From Stephanodiscus triporus (taxonomy: Eukaryota > Bacillariophyta > Thalassiosirophyceae > Thalassiosirales > Thalassiosiraceae): a stretch of 19,950 bases of DNA. Made by a program: the position numbers and the translations under genes. The notes under the pieces are model-generated. The model was not told the DNA's origin. It ran no database searches and saw nothing but the letters and a program-made list of their open reading frames with translations. Below, one piece after another: positions 8,138 through 17,909 of this stretch (the stretch's first letter is position 1; each line of letters begins with the position of its first letter). The stretch covers positions 1 through 19,950 of the forward strand of contig JALLAZ010000235.1 of NCBI GenBank assembly GCA_036939755.1, in the 5' to 3' direction.

Positions 8138-10783
8138 ATGGGTCCCGTCGTAACGCTCGTCCTGGCCTTCATGGCCCTGTCCCTATTCGTCAAATACGCG
8201 TGGGAGAAGGTCGAGCTCTTCCTGCGCTCCAACTACAAGTACCTATTCCTCGACTCCCTCGCGTCGTACGTGCACTACGGCGAGGACGTCGGCGTGGAGG
8301 CGTCACTCGCGCTCGATTATCCCACGACCGACGTACTCGGGCGTCGTCTCGAGGGGCAGAGGTACCTCGCGTCCAAGCTCGGCGGCACCGTAGACGTTGG
8401 CGGGGGCGATGGCGCCCGCCGCGGTGCCGCGCTCGCGTCGTCCCTCGTGGACTGTCGATTCGCGCTCGCGAAGGTTTGCATGCCGTTGCTACGCGAGCTC
8501 GAATTCTCCCCCGACGTCTCGGGTCGGAACTTCGTCGCGGGCGTGCGTTCGTCGGGGATGCTCCACGTCGTGACGGAGGACGGCACCGCGAGGCCGTACG
8601 TTGGGAACGACGCCGTACACACGATGGGCGTTTCGTCTTTCTACGCTCCCATCCAGGAGGAGGTCAATCGACGCACGACCGGCGTCGGGGGCATGCCACG
8701 ATTCTGTCCCATCGCGATGAACGCGGAACTCGAGAGGAACGTCGAGCTCGTCAAGAGACTGACGGGGATGGACAAGGTGCGATACTCGCTAAGCGGATCC
8801 GAGGCGATCGACGGCGCGATCAAGGACGTCAGGTCGTCGTGCGACGACAAGCCCCTGGTCGTCCGATTCAAGTCGGCGTATCACGGACACGTCTCCGGCG
8901 TGAGCTTCGTCGACTGTCCCGGCCACGTCTTCCTACCGGAGTGCTCGAGGTCGAGCATCGACTTCATCGAGAGGTATCACTATCGCATATGCGCCGTCGT
9001 CGTGAATCCCATGCAGCACTTCACGGGCGTCAACAGGCCGAGTCCGCCGGGGGAGAAGGTCACGCACGGGAGCAGGATCCGCACATCGGTCCCACGCGAG
9101 GAGTACGCGCGCTGGCTGCACGATCTCCAGGAGAAGTGCAACTATTGCACCAAGTACCTGACGAGGGTGAGTTAATATATAATATATCGTATGCCAGATC
9201 TCGAGCGGGGGGTTCTCCCCTCGCGCATCCACGCCCCATTCGTACTTAACACCTTAATATCCCCGGGGATCGTCCTCGTCGGCATTGCCGCATCCGACCC
9301 CCCTTGCAATTCGTCCCGGTCGTTTTTCGATCCCCTCCTCGCCTCTCCCCAGGTCGCGCTGGTCGTGGACGACATCTACTTCGCCTTCCGCACGCCGGAG
9401 CTCCTGAGCGCCAATTACTTCGCCCATCCCGACACGAAGGCGCCCCTGAGGCCGGACGTGATCGTGCTCGGGAAGGCCTTGGCGGCGGGATACCCCCTAA
9501 GCGCGATCGCGGGACGGGAGGGTTTCCTCAACGCGTACGACAGGAAGTTCCTCCTGCGCCTGAACAAGACCGTGGGTACCTTCGCCGCGTGGCACGGCGG
9601 TATCGTGGCGTCGAACGTCTTCCTCGAGGCGCTCGAGGGGGGCGGACGTTCCGACGGCACGTCCCTCCTCGCGACACCCGCGAAAGATCAGCTCGCGTGT
9701 CTCGTGCGCAAGTGCGACGACTTCGCCGTGTCCGTCAACGGAGAGCTCGCCGGCGCGGGCCTCCCCGTGCGCCTGCGCAACTTCAGCAACACCTTCTCCG
9801 TCGACTTCCTCAACGAGTCCCTCTACAACAGTCGCTACCCCCAGTACCTCCTCGCGGAGGGCATGTTCCTTGGAAATTACTCGACCGGGAAGTTCAATTT
9901 GAACGCCGACGTCACCAAGGACGATCTTAGGAGGCTTGGCGCGATGTTCGTATCGGCGGCATCGCGGATGCAGCGAGACGGGTACTTCGAGCCGATGCGC
10001 CCGGCCGCCAGGCGAAGGTTCTTCCTATCCCTGATCGCGCGCTTCGCGGGGAACTACGCCAGGCTGTACTACGACCGGATCATGTCGGACAAGCACATCG
10101 ACATCGAGGTCTCGCACAACCATCCTGTCAACAAGTTCGGGCACTTCTGGTCCTCCGTCGGCATGATCCTGTTCGCGTACCCCCTCATCTTCTGGCACGG
10201 AGAGCCGATGAAGGGATGCGCTTGGTTCTTCTTGACGCACGTCATTAGGCAGAGCGGTCATTTCTTCTACGAACACCAGGACCGCGACATCGAGAAGCTG
10301 AAATTCGGGCACAAGGATGCGAGTAAGAAGGAGGCGGTCGCCTTCCTTTTGTGTGCTGCGATCGTGTACAACTACCGTGAAGATCTTTTTGTCTTTGCCA
10401 CCAAGTACGTTGATCCTGCATTCTTTCAGCTTTCACTCGATCAATACGTATCGGTGATAGCGCTGTTTACGGTAGTTCCCCACTTTGTTGAGATAGTCTA
10501 TCAGTATGTGAGTAGTCGCTTGTGTCTTTGTTTTCTTCCCCCGTTTGACTTGCGTACGACGGCATTTCATGCTCAAATTCATTCTTATTAAATATGTCCG
10601 ATGTTGTAGGGACTCCTGCGGGGCCTGTCCTGGGCTGTGAAGATTGTCACCGATCCTTTCACGGATCTGCTAGACTTTTACACTCACGTAATCATTCATC
10701 CACGGTGGTTTTTGGATTTCAAGGATCAGCGGGCCACGTACCGTTTGGATATCAAGACGAAAAAGGTTGTGAAGGTAGAATGA
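8138..10783 (+). CDS. Class III PLP aminotransferase fused to an Mpo1/DUF962-like membrane domain
   Basis: Three exons, 8138-9166, 9353-10507 and 10610-10783; introns 9167-9352 (186 bp) and 10508-10609 (102 bp). All junctions are phase 0 and the product is 785 aa. Residues 5-25 form an N-terminal membrane anchor. Residues about 60-560 are a fold-type I aminotransferase resembling glutamate-1-semialdehyde aminomutase: YSLSGSEAIDGAI for phosphate binding, FKSAYHGHVSG, VALVVDDIYFAFR (PLP-ring Asp region) and LGKALAAGYPLSAIAG with candidate Schiff-base K384. From about 590 a hydrophobic region carries HNHPVNKFGH (H598, H600, H607) and RQSGHFFYEHQD (H646), with further membrane segments. This resembles the HxxPxN..H and GH..E signatures of Mpo1/YGL010w, a yeast Fe(II) dioxygenase of phytosphingosine alpha-oxidation. 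The substrate is unknown; a long-chain amine or amino-lipid would suit the fusion. Composition changes sharply near 10300. Confidence 0.85.
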
Positions 10784-11016
10784 AGGGTGTAAAAAGAAAG
10801 TAGAGATCGCACTATCGACATAGATGTGTTAAAGATGCTTAGACAAACCAACACCTAGATGCAAGTCAATTGATTTACAAAGTTATGTGTTAAATTGAAA
10901 GAATATTCCTGCTTATTGTTACTTATTTAGTTACCAAATTGACCTTTCGTCAAATTGAAATGCTACAAAAATTTAATACAGAACGATTTTTTTACCCAAC
11001 ACCAAAAATGCCCGCA

Positions 11017-12777
11017 TTAGCTCTTTTGCTTCTGTGCCATCTCCATACGATGGAGACTGCCAGATGAAGGGAGCTTTTGAAACGATTGCACCTTGATCAA
11101 CATGTCTTCCGCTGCAGACTTGAAGAAGAGACGAACAGATCCACCACATAGTGATCGTATTTGAGAGAAGATAAAGAACGAGATCGTTGTGGCAATGGTG
11201 ACCCCACACCAAATCGGGAAATAAAGCCAACCAAAGAGGGTGAAGGTGTGTTGACGATCTTGAAATGCGTCTTGGTATTCTCCTAGGAGGGAATGACAAG
11301 CGTCAGACCATGATTTGAGCTTGTCCAGGTCAGGCAGTCCAGCCGGGTCGTTAATCGAGTGACGAGCCAGTTGTCTTGAAATTGCGACCGTCATGTCTTC
11401 CTGACAAAGAGGCTTCCAGAAAGCATCTCTTGGAATGGCCTCACCATACGCCTCGGCAAAAACTGGCACATTAGGCAGGGCTACACGAACTTGAGAGGCA
11501 AGTGCCTCGTTGACAGTTTGCCCAAAAGTCTCAGTTAGCGATGGGCACACGAATAGGTCTGCGACTGCATACACAGAATGAAGTGCCTCGCCGCTTTGGT
11601 AGCCCAGAAACTTCACTGGAACATCAAGGACTCGTGCAAGACGTTCGAGCTCCGGGCGGAAAGGACCATCGCCGACGAGCCACAAGGCGCAGTCCGGCAA
11701 TTTTGTTAGTACCTTGATGAGATCTTTTGATCAGAGCAAATCCGGTATGACGTCAGGGCAAACTATGAGCAGTACAGACGCAATAAGCACAGTGAAATCT
11801 CACCGTCAACACCCTTCTCAGGCGACAGTCTTCCTACACACACGAGCAAGTATTTCTTGTTCTCTCTTGTGAGGTACTTCTCTTTCGATGCAGCCCAAAT
11901 TCTTCCCCATTTTGAGTCCTTCGCAGCCGGCGAGAACTCGGTCCTGTCGACCCCGGTGAAGCAAACTCCGGCTCGTTTTCCTACAGATCGTTTCCAGAGA
12001 CGAACGAGATGGGGCTCGCTCTTTCTCGTTGGAGTAAGAACCCTGTCACTTATCATTGGCAACATTCCGAACAGTAGAAAGAAGAAGGCATATGAAACGA
12101 ACCGCAAAGGACCAATGGAAAAGTGCTTAATGTAGTCGACAATATTGCAGTGCCAGCTGACCACGAGGGCTGGCTTTGACTGGCGCTGTAATGGCGAAAA
12201 ACGCAACGTAGACGAAATGCGACGTGGAGAATCAAGTTAGAGGCACCCGCGATTCGAACCGTGAAGAGTTCACAATGCAGCCCTTACCTTTACGCAACGC
12301 AAGATCTTGTATGATGCAAGAATCCACATCCCCGACAGATTCGCAGGCATAACTATGTGGACTACATCGTAGGGAGTAGTAAGGAGCTCGATGAGTTGAT
12401 AAGGATGGACAATCATCATGCGCGCAGTGAAGTTCCATGGGTTCACGTGGGAGAGCACTTTCGTTGCGCCAGAGTCTGGATGCAGGACATCTGAAAGAGA
12501 AAGTCGCGAACAAGAACATTAACTAGAGTAGTTAACACAGGCATGAGTAATTATTTCCTCAATTGCGCTCACCAACGTCGCAGCCAAGATTTCTCAAACC
12601 ATCTGCATACATTCCTATACGACGAGCTATTCCATTGACTTGCGGCGGAACGCTCTCTGAGCAGATGAGCACCCGTAAGCCATTGGACCTTCCTGATGAC
12701 TTGGCCATAGGATTAGTACCTTCGACAGCAGGAGGCGAAGCTGCTATGTATCGATCGACGGAGATAACTTGGCACAT
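11017..12777 (-). CDS. GT4-type glycosyltransferase with C-terminal membrane anchor
   Basis: Four exons: 12777-12573, 12490-12288, 12185-11804 and 11723-11017. GT-AG introns of 82, 102 and 80 bp all keep the frame; 498 aa. A second ATG at 12708 would give 475 aa. The N-terminal Rossmann domain begins RVLICSESVPPQVNGIARRI, as in GT4 enzymes of the MgtA/SQD2 kind. The nucleotide-sugar domain shows LVCVGRLSPEKGVDDLI, WLVGDGPFRPELERLA, VKFLGYQSGEALHSVYAVAD and CPSLTETFGQTVNEALAS with the EX7E pair (E-T-F-G-Q-T-V-N-E). A hydrophobic stretch at about 423-452 is followed by a basic tail, suggesting a tail-anchored or monotopic membrane enzyme. Donor and acceptor are unknown; glycolipid (sulfolipid-like) or mannosyl transfer are the leading options. 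It converges on the aminotransferase fusion, with 233 bp between stops. Confidence 0.85.
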
Positions 12778-14034
12778 TTTACCGTGGCTTTTACCAAAGT
12801 CAACTCTGAGGTGTGCGTTGATAATAATGATATGCTCCAACTGCCGGCTGTGGAGACGAGGCCATCAAATAAATGGAGTTGGACCACAACATAGCTCGTC
12901 ATTGGCAGTTACACCTACACTCAACTACTAGATACTCCTGTTGGATGCTGTTGTACGGGCTGCTGCCGACGGCAGCTGGCGACTGGCGATGGAGACGAAG
13001 AGATTCAGATTCGTTGTATCCGTGGCTTTTTTACCACCGAAGGCGTGTGAGTGTTTAGTGCGCTTTGTGGGGACGAATCTTGCTCCGAGTCCATTCCTAC
13101 GGTAGGATTTAGTATCACCTCTCCTTCCCGAGATTCCTGCCCGAACCTCCCCGTGCGTAGCATGGGTCGTAGCGCGCATCCCGCCCCGTCCCTCAGGAAG
13201 GAGAGGAAAAGAGAAAAGATGGTGACAATGATGATCGCTGATGGTTTTAGAGAACCTTATCTTACAGATTCTTAGCCAACACAACATGGCATTGTTTCGA
13301 GATTCCTCTTCCCCGCGTTAGCGACTGAATATTATTTGGGCGCGCATGACGTTGTTCGATCCGATTATCTGGTCAGCGTCACTGAACATTTGCAACACAA
13401 TCTATTACGATACTCTAGAGTACTCCATAATAACTGACGCCAACAAAACTGAATGACCTCATCAAACAATCGAAATACCCTCATCAGAATTCATTTCCAA
13501 GATGGAAGAGGTTATAGTTGCATTGATATATCTGTTCGCGATAAGCCGAGCTCGGGATTACTTCGAGAAGCGATACGACAGAATATTAACACTCCTGGAA
13601 GATGATATTAACGCAGAGACTACAGTTGGAACAGACGAGCGAATATGCATTCTCTAAGAGGTGGAAGTCGGATGCGCCGTGATCGTCTACCTACTTCAAT
13701 GTATGATATCGAGTGTCTTGTTCCGACATGAGATGAACCCAGAGTGCAGGATGATAGTCTAAGTAAACATGTAACAAATAAAATAATGTAATTATGAATG
13801 TGCTTGGCTCTATGCAGCATGATAACTGTACTTTGCTCCAATATCAACATCAACGATTAGAAATATATCACCACGCGTGCTGTTTGGCCCATCGCTCCGT
13901 AATAGCAAGTCGTCCTTTGAACAAAATAGAGATCACTTCCTTCTTAACGAAAAATTGCAGCGAACGATATTGCAGATATCAATTTAGAGTGAGAGAGATG
14001 CAGACTTTCAAATAAGTACTATGTATCGCATAGC
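12778..14034. other. Gene-poor interval
   Basis: These 1257 bp hold no gene I can identify. A 119-codon minus-strand frame (12928-13287) is basic, lacks any recognisable motif and overlaps other open frames, so I treat it as chance. The best candidate is a 51-residue ORF at 13502-13657, listed separately. The left part should contain the promoter of the glycosyltransferase and the right part the 3' UTR of the ATP-grasp gene. Confidence 0.4.
13502..13657 (+). CDS. Candidate small protein or orphan exon (51 aa)
   Basis: ATG to TAA encodes 51 residues beginning MEEVIVALIYLFAISRARDY, then an acidic/basic amphipathic stretch (FEKRYDRILTLLEDDINAE) and ending ERICIL. The composition resembles a real helical protein more than random translation. 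It could be a small single-span protein, a fragment of a decayed gene, or an exon: CAG and AAG acceptor-like triplets directly precede the ATG. I do not recognise a family. Confidence 0.25.
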   Translation: MEEVIVALIYLFAISRARDYFEKRYDRILTLLEDDINAETTVGTDERICIL

Positions 14035-15840
14035 TCAACTCGTCTCAAACATGTCTTTCATAAGCTCAACTAAACGCGCATAATCTCTCCTGAACTCCTC
14101 CTCATCGTTATTCATAAGATGGGCCCATCCAGTATCGGTTCGAATGTCGATTGTCTTTTGGATGGGATTTCCAACCTCCATGAATTGCGGGTACACGTGC
14201 ACATCCATCACACTCGGCAAATCATGTATCTCCTCAAGGATGTCAAACCTAATACGAGAGATGCTGCCTTCTACATGGCTAACAAAATGAATGATCGCCG
14301 CGCATGCATGGGTTGATGGTAGGGCCGGAATGTTATCCCAATGAAGTGCTTGGCTGTGTCTGATGATGTTGTCGGCATCAAGATGCGCTGACAAATACAA
14401 ATCTAAAGCATTGTACCCGATGCAGGCATTGGTCAAGGGACTGAAGTCGGTATTGTGCTGTCGGCAATTCACCTCAACAAGACGAACTCGTGTCTTCCCT
14501 GTTACCGGGGATGTTTCCGCGATGACCTCAACGTGAGACAGCCCCCAGCGGACTCCTAGTGCTTCTAGTGCTTTAAAGACATAGTCGCATACCTCTTTCT
14601 CCAGTCCCTCTTGATCGGCAGATATCAGCTCAGTTGCAAAATAAACAAAGGGCGCACCATTCACCGCTCGCTTATCATACCGCCACAGAGCAGCCACCTT
14701 CCGCTCTCCGTCGCGGCACACAACATCAACCGCGTATTCAATTCCCGTAGCGAATTCTTGAACCAAAACTTTCTCATGTTTCGCCGCAGTTGGTGAGCCG
14801 AAGACAGGGCTGTGAAGGATTTTCGTAAACGCTTCCCGAAGAGTAGAAAAGTTAGAACAAAGGTGAACATCGTCCGACGCCACGCCTCTTAGAGGCTTGA
14901 CAACCACAAGTGGAGATGAGTTCTGTCTATTGTCGTCTTCGCTCAAACCCAACTCACGAGCAAATGCCTCGGCCTGCTCCAGTGTTCGGCAAGATTTTTG
15001 CTTCACAACATCTAACCCTCCTTCTTCCGAAAGCACTTGATTCATCAAAAATTTGTCCCTTCGAGCAGGATTCATCCCGTCGTGACAATGTGGGTACAAT
15101 CCCAATGCAAGGCCCAGCCGTTCCGCATCCTCCAAACCTGAGTCGGACTCGCAATAAATACCGCAGATTTCCATGGATGATGGAAGTAATGAAAACCAAT
15201 CCTCAACATCCGACCCCCTTTCCAAGTCAGGTAATCGACTTGATAAATGATCTGTTTGTTCTTGCACTTGATATAGGTATCGAGTGATAAAGTCAGAAAG
15301 TACATGAATGACTGCAGCTCCATATATGTGTCGTGCAGCATGAGAAAGGTATTGTCCGTGATACGGAGAGAACCCGTCCATGATAATTATTGCCTTCATG
15401 GGTTGATCGCTGGGGTTTGCTTCATGGTTAATTTCATTGCCAACATCACCCAGAGTGCTATACGTGGAATCGTGTCCAAGCGCCATGTCCGTGGCCGGAA
15501 CTGGCCATGAAATAGAGGGTGTTGCCGGCCCGACTTTTGACCATTCTTTTCGAAGCTCCTGCATCGCGTGATCTCCTCTGTTGTCCCTATCATGCTCAGT
15601 TGCACCCCCTCTTATGTACAATGCGGCTGTCGAATGCGTAGATGTGCGCGTTTTTGCCGTCGGCAATATTGTTCGACACGCTTTTCCCTTTCCGGCTCCC
15701 ACTCGAACTCCATGAAACAGCCGCACCGGGCGGGTCCGGCCATCTGCAAATGTGAACATGCTGCCGTAGGTGGTCGTGGCTGAAGTTAGCATCATCAGGG
15801 CAATCAGTGCCCACCTTAAGACGCTATGAACGCTCGCCAT
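14035..15840 (-). CDS. ATP-grasp ligase with N-terminal signal peptide
   Basis: A single exon of 601 aa. The start at 15840 is the first ATG of the frame. Residues 1-27 (MASVHSVLRWALIALMMLTS...) form a signal peptide; the following Arg/Ser/Thr-rich segment up to about 78 could be a transit peptide, although no clear ASAFAP site is visible. The pre-ATP-grasp domain is about 147-300 (IIIMDGFSPYHGQYLS, then LGLALGLYPHCHDGMNPARRDK). ATP-grasp landmarks are VVVKPLRGVASDDVHL with K315, KVLVQEFATGIEYAVDVV (357-374), WGLSHVEVIAE (432-442) and RLVEVNCRQHNTDF with Mg-binding E456 and N458. The closest named families are the carnosine synthase / BacD-like L-amino-acid ligases, which join a carboxylate and an amine via an acyl phosphate. 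The substrates cannot be read from sequence. Confidence 0.85.
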   Translation of the reverse strand: MASVHSVLRWALIALMMLTSATTTYGSMFTFADGRTRPVRLFHGVRVGAGKGKACRTILPTAKTRTSTHSTAALYIRGGATEHDRDNRGDHAMQELRKEWSKVGPATPSISWPVPATDMALGHDSTYSTLGDVGNEINHEANPSDQPMKAIIIMDGFSPYHGQYLSHAARHIYGAAVIHVLSDFITRYLYQVQEQTDHLSSRLPDLERGSDVEDWFSLLPSSMEICGIYCESDSGLEDAERLGLALGLYPHCHDGMNPARRDKFLMNQVLSEEGGLDVVKQKSCRTLEQAEAFARELGLSEDDNRQNSSPLVVVKPLRGVASDDVHLCSNFSTLREAFTKILHSPVFGSPTAAKHEKVLVQEFATGIEYAVDVVCRDGERKVAALWRYDKRAVNGAPFVYFATELISADQEGLEKEVCDYVFKALEALGVRWGLSHVEVIAETSPVTGKTRVRLVEVNCRQHNTDFSPLTNACIGYNALDLYLSAHLDADNIIRHSQALHWDNIPALPSTHACAAIIHFVSHVEGSISRIRFDILEEIHDLPSVMDVHVYPQFMEVGNPIQKTIDIRTDTGWAHLMNNDEEEFRRDYARLVELMKDMFETS

Positions 15841-16247
15841 GAATGAACCTTCCACCGATTTCCTACAAATCAATGACGCGGCTGCGCTCCCCGCGCTCTC
15901 TTTTGATAATTGATGTGAAATCTTCTACCCTCCACAAGATCCGAACCTGCTGGTCACTGACACCTAACCTGACAGCTGAATTACCGTTGAGATGATTATT
16001 ATTTTTTGCTCTATCTCTAGTCCGAATCAAATAATGCGTCTTCGCCGCTGGAAGAGATTTTTATCTTACATGGGAATAGTAAAACAAATCTCATTGACTT
16101 AGCTTAAGATATTCTATTGATTTGGAGTCTGTAGTATGTGGGGGGAGCGTGAGTTAAAACAGCGGCATTATGTGTGTAGCTGCGGCTGCCGGCTCATACT
16201 ACGTGAGCGCAGAGGACTAGATTCATTGAATGAATGCAAAAACGGAC
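15841..16247. other. Divergent intergenic region, ATP-grasp / small plastid protein
   Basis: These 407 bp lie between two divergent starts. I see no coding signal, repeat or RNA gene. It is probably promoter and 5' UTR for both genes. An alternative in-frame ATG for the plus-strand gene lies at 16230. Confidence 0.35.
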
Positions 16248-16652
16248 ATGAGGATAGCACTCATACTATTCGTCGCGACAGCCGTGGTCGATGCCTTTGT
16301 CGCCCCATCATCAGAGCGGGTTAAGTGCCTAACTCCCTGCTGGAGGGAAAGAATTTCGACGGGAGCCGACTCGTCCCTTGCGATTCCATTGTCGCCCTGT
16401 CCAGCGGCACGAACGCGATTGGCCCGCGAAGTGGCATTGAGATCAATGAAGACAACAGCAACCGATTTCAATTCGTTTCTACTTACGGATGGTCTTTCTG
16501 CGACCATCCACATGGGCACGCTCAGTGACGATTCAGCCTCATCAATATCATGGCCACTATCCTCACTACGGCCCTTCTTCATCGTGGTCACAGCTGCAAT
16601 TTTGGGGGTCACGGCCATTAACTTACTCGTTCCACGGCCTCCGAGCAACTAG
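16248..16652 (+). CDS. Small plastid-targeted membrane protein, function unknown
   Basis: A single exon of 134 aa. It begins MRIALILFVATAVVDAFVAP, a textbook diatom bipartite presequence: a short signal peptide and an ASAFAP-type cleavage site (VDAF|VAP). An Arg/Ser-rich transit-like stretch (to about 70) follows. The mature part is short, with one hydrophobic segment near the C-terminus (FFIVVTAAILGVTAINLLVP, about 109-128) and an RPPSN end. An ATG six codons upstream is an alternative start. I find no known domain. The size and topology resemble small single-span thylakoid subunits, but that is only an analogy. It diverges from the ATP-grasp gene. Confidence 0.55.
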   Translation: MRIALILFVATAVVDAFVAPSSERVKCLTPCWRERISTGADSSLAIPLSPCPAARTRLAREVALRSMKTTATDFNSFLLTDGLSATIHMGTLSDDSASSISWPLSSLRPFFIVVTAAILGVTAINLLVPRPPSN

Positions 16653-17006
16653 AACAAGACAACCTCTGGCCTTAATTATGTTGAGACTACGACGCAAAAA
16701 TAGTGAGTAGGTAGGGAGAGAGTGATAGGCCGATGTTGGAGGAGCCGAGGAAAATAAATGACATGTGAGATCGGAAAATTTTTAGGTGACATAGTACACA
16801 GAAGTTGGCGCCGATGATACCTAAAGCGCATTATAACTCTTCCATCATGTATGTTACAATGAGTCAGAAATCAACAAGGGTGCCATTTCGGTGTTAGCGT
16901 TTATGAATGGAAGACGCTTTATTCAATACAAGATGATTCTTCTATAACTTTCGCATTGTATACCGATGTTTGCTCGTTTCTACAATATCAGCGTCTTGAG
17001 GATTTA
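16653..17006. other. Intergenic region between convergent genes
   Basis: These 354 bp separate the stop codons of the small plastid protein and the REY/GDNPSV protein. The stretch is AT-richer and contains no credible ORF, repeat or RNA gene. Confidence 0.35.
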
Positions 17007-17909
17007 TCAGCAGGACCATTTCCACTTTTCTTTCGGCTGCAAGTCTTCGCATAGCTTCCTCTGGATTGCGGCCTTTTGTGCGTCTTCCCATAGCTGTAGC
17101 TGTTCTTGAGATGAGGAGACGCATCCTTTTTTTGCCCTTTCAAGTTTCCTCGCGGCAGACTCCTTCAACATGGCAAGGCGTTCACATGGGCCTACAAAAT
17201 GGCAATCTTGGACCCCACCGATCTCGTCCAACGTCTCCAGACGATGGCATTTGTGGATGTATGCTTGCTTCTTAGCTTGCGCAATTTCGGTGCGAGATAC
17301 TCCGGCTATAGCCCTCAAAATTGCCTCTCTCACAGTAGAATGGAGTAGTCCTAGGGTTCCATATTGAGCAGCTTCGACTCGATCTGCACGACATGCTCGA
17401 TCTGCTTCATAGCTGTCCACGTCTACTTCCCCTACGCAGTTGTAGTCCCATCCGATTGCTAATGGGCACCCATCGGACACGCTGGGATTATCGCCAGCTA
17501 TCCTCCTATACTCTCTTAAATCAACATGACCAAATGAGACTCTGCGTCTTCCGGAATTCCTTTGAACATCACTACTTGTTGGCTTCTTGACGCAACTTCT
17601 CAAGGGACGACCATCGGCCCCCGTTGGCTGTGGCCCTGCATAAGCGCTCAGTAAATGAGATGGCCTAGAAGGTTTATTCTTTTTCAAGCTCAGCATGCTT
17701 TGACGTTTTGAGGTTGGCGCCTCGGTTTCATTCGTAGCAGCGTGCACGAAAGAATGAAATGATCGCGGCTGGTGGATGTGTGCCCCCAGGTTACACTGTA
17801 GTGACCGTCGGCGAATCTGGAGGCATGACCCTGAATTAGGTTCCTTGGAGCCATCAGGGTATTCCTGCAGAGAAAGAGCAGGTTCGTCTGGTTTGGCTCC
17901 TCTGATCAT
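17007..17909 (-). CDS. Diatom REY...GDNPSV...GWDY family protein, function unknown
   Basis: The visible exon encodes 300 aa from the first ATG (17909). The N-terminal 120 residues are basic and Ser-rich. The core at about 124-157 reads VSFGHVDLREYRRIAGDNPS followed by VSDGCPLAIGWDYN. From memory this short motif marks a family found repeatedly in diatom genomes, with no established function. A helical C-terminal region follows, with REAILRAIAGVSRTEIAQAKKQAYIHKCHR and a charged coiled-coil-like segment (ERLAMLKESAARKLERAKKG); the end is KEKWKWSC. Upstream, TTTTTAG at 17914-17920 would make a good splice acceptor, so the gene may have a 5' exon (see 18160-18312) and a longer product. Nuclear localisation is plausible from the basic character but unproven. 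Confidence 0.7.
   Translation of the reverse strand: MIRGAKPDEPALSLQEYPDGSKEPNSGSCLQIRRRSLQCNLGAHIHQPRSFHSFVHAATNETEAPTSKRQSMLSLKKNKPSRPSHLLSAYAGPQPTGADGRPLRSCVKKPTSSDVQRNSGRRRVSFGHVDLREYRRIAGDNPSVSDGCPLAIGWDYNCVGEVDVDSYEADRACRADRVEAAQYGTLGLLHSTVREAILRAIAGVSRTEIAQAKKQAYIHKCHRLETLDEIGGVQDCHFVGPCERLAMLKESAARKLERAKKGCVSSSQEQLQLWEDAQKAAIQRKLCEDLQPKEKWKWSC

Noticed and set aside
8200..9930. Long Arg-rich plus-strand frames (8200-9249, 9304-9930)
   Set aside because: They are out-of-frame shadows of the aminotransferase exons, produced by the CpG-rich composition.
12238..12300. GGTTCGAATC on the minus strand with a following GGGTGCC, resembling a tRNA B-box and acceptor stem inside the glycosyltransferase intron
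   Set aside because: The bases around TTCGAAT do not form a five-pair T stem on either strand, and I found no matching 5' acceptor strand or anticodon arm at the right distance.
12928..13287. 119-codon minus-strand frame in the gene-poor interval
   Set aside because: It shows no recognisable motif, hydrophobic pattern or good splice context; other frames are equally open here.
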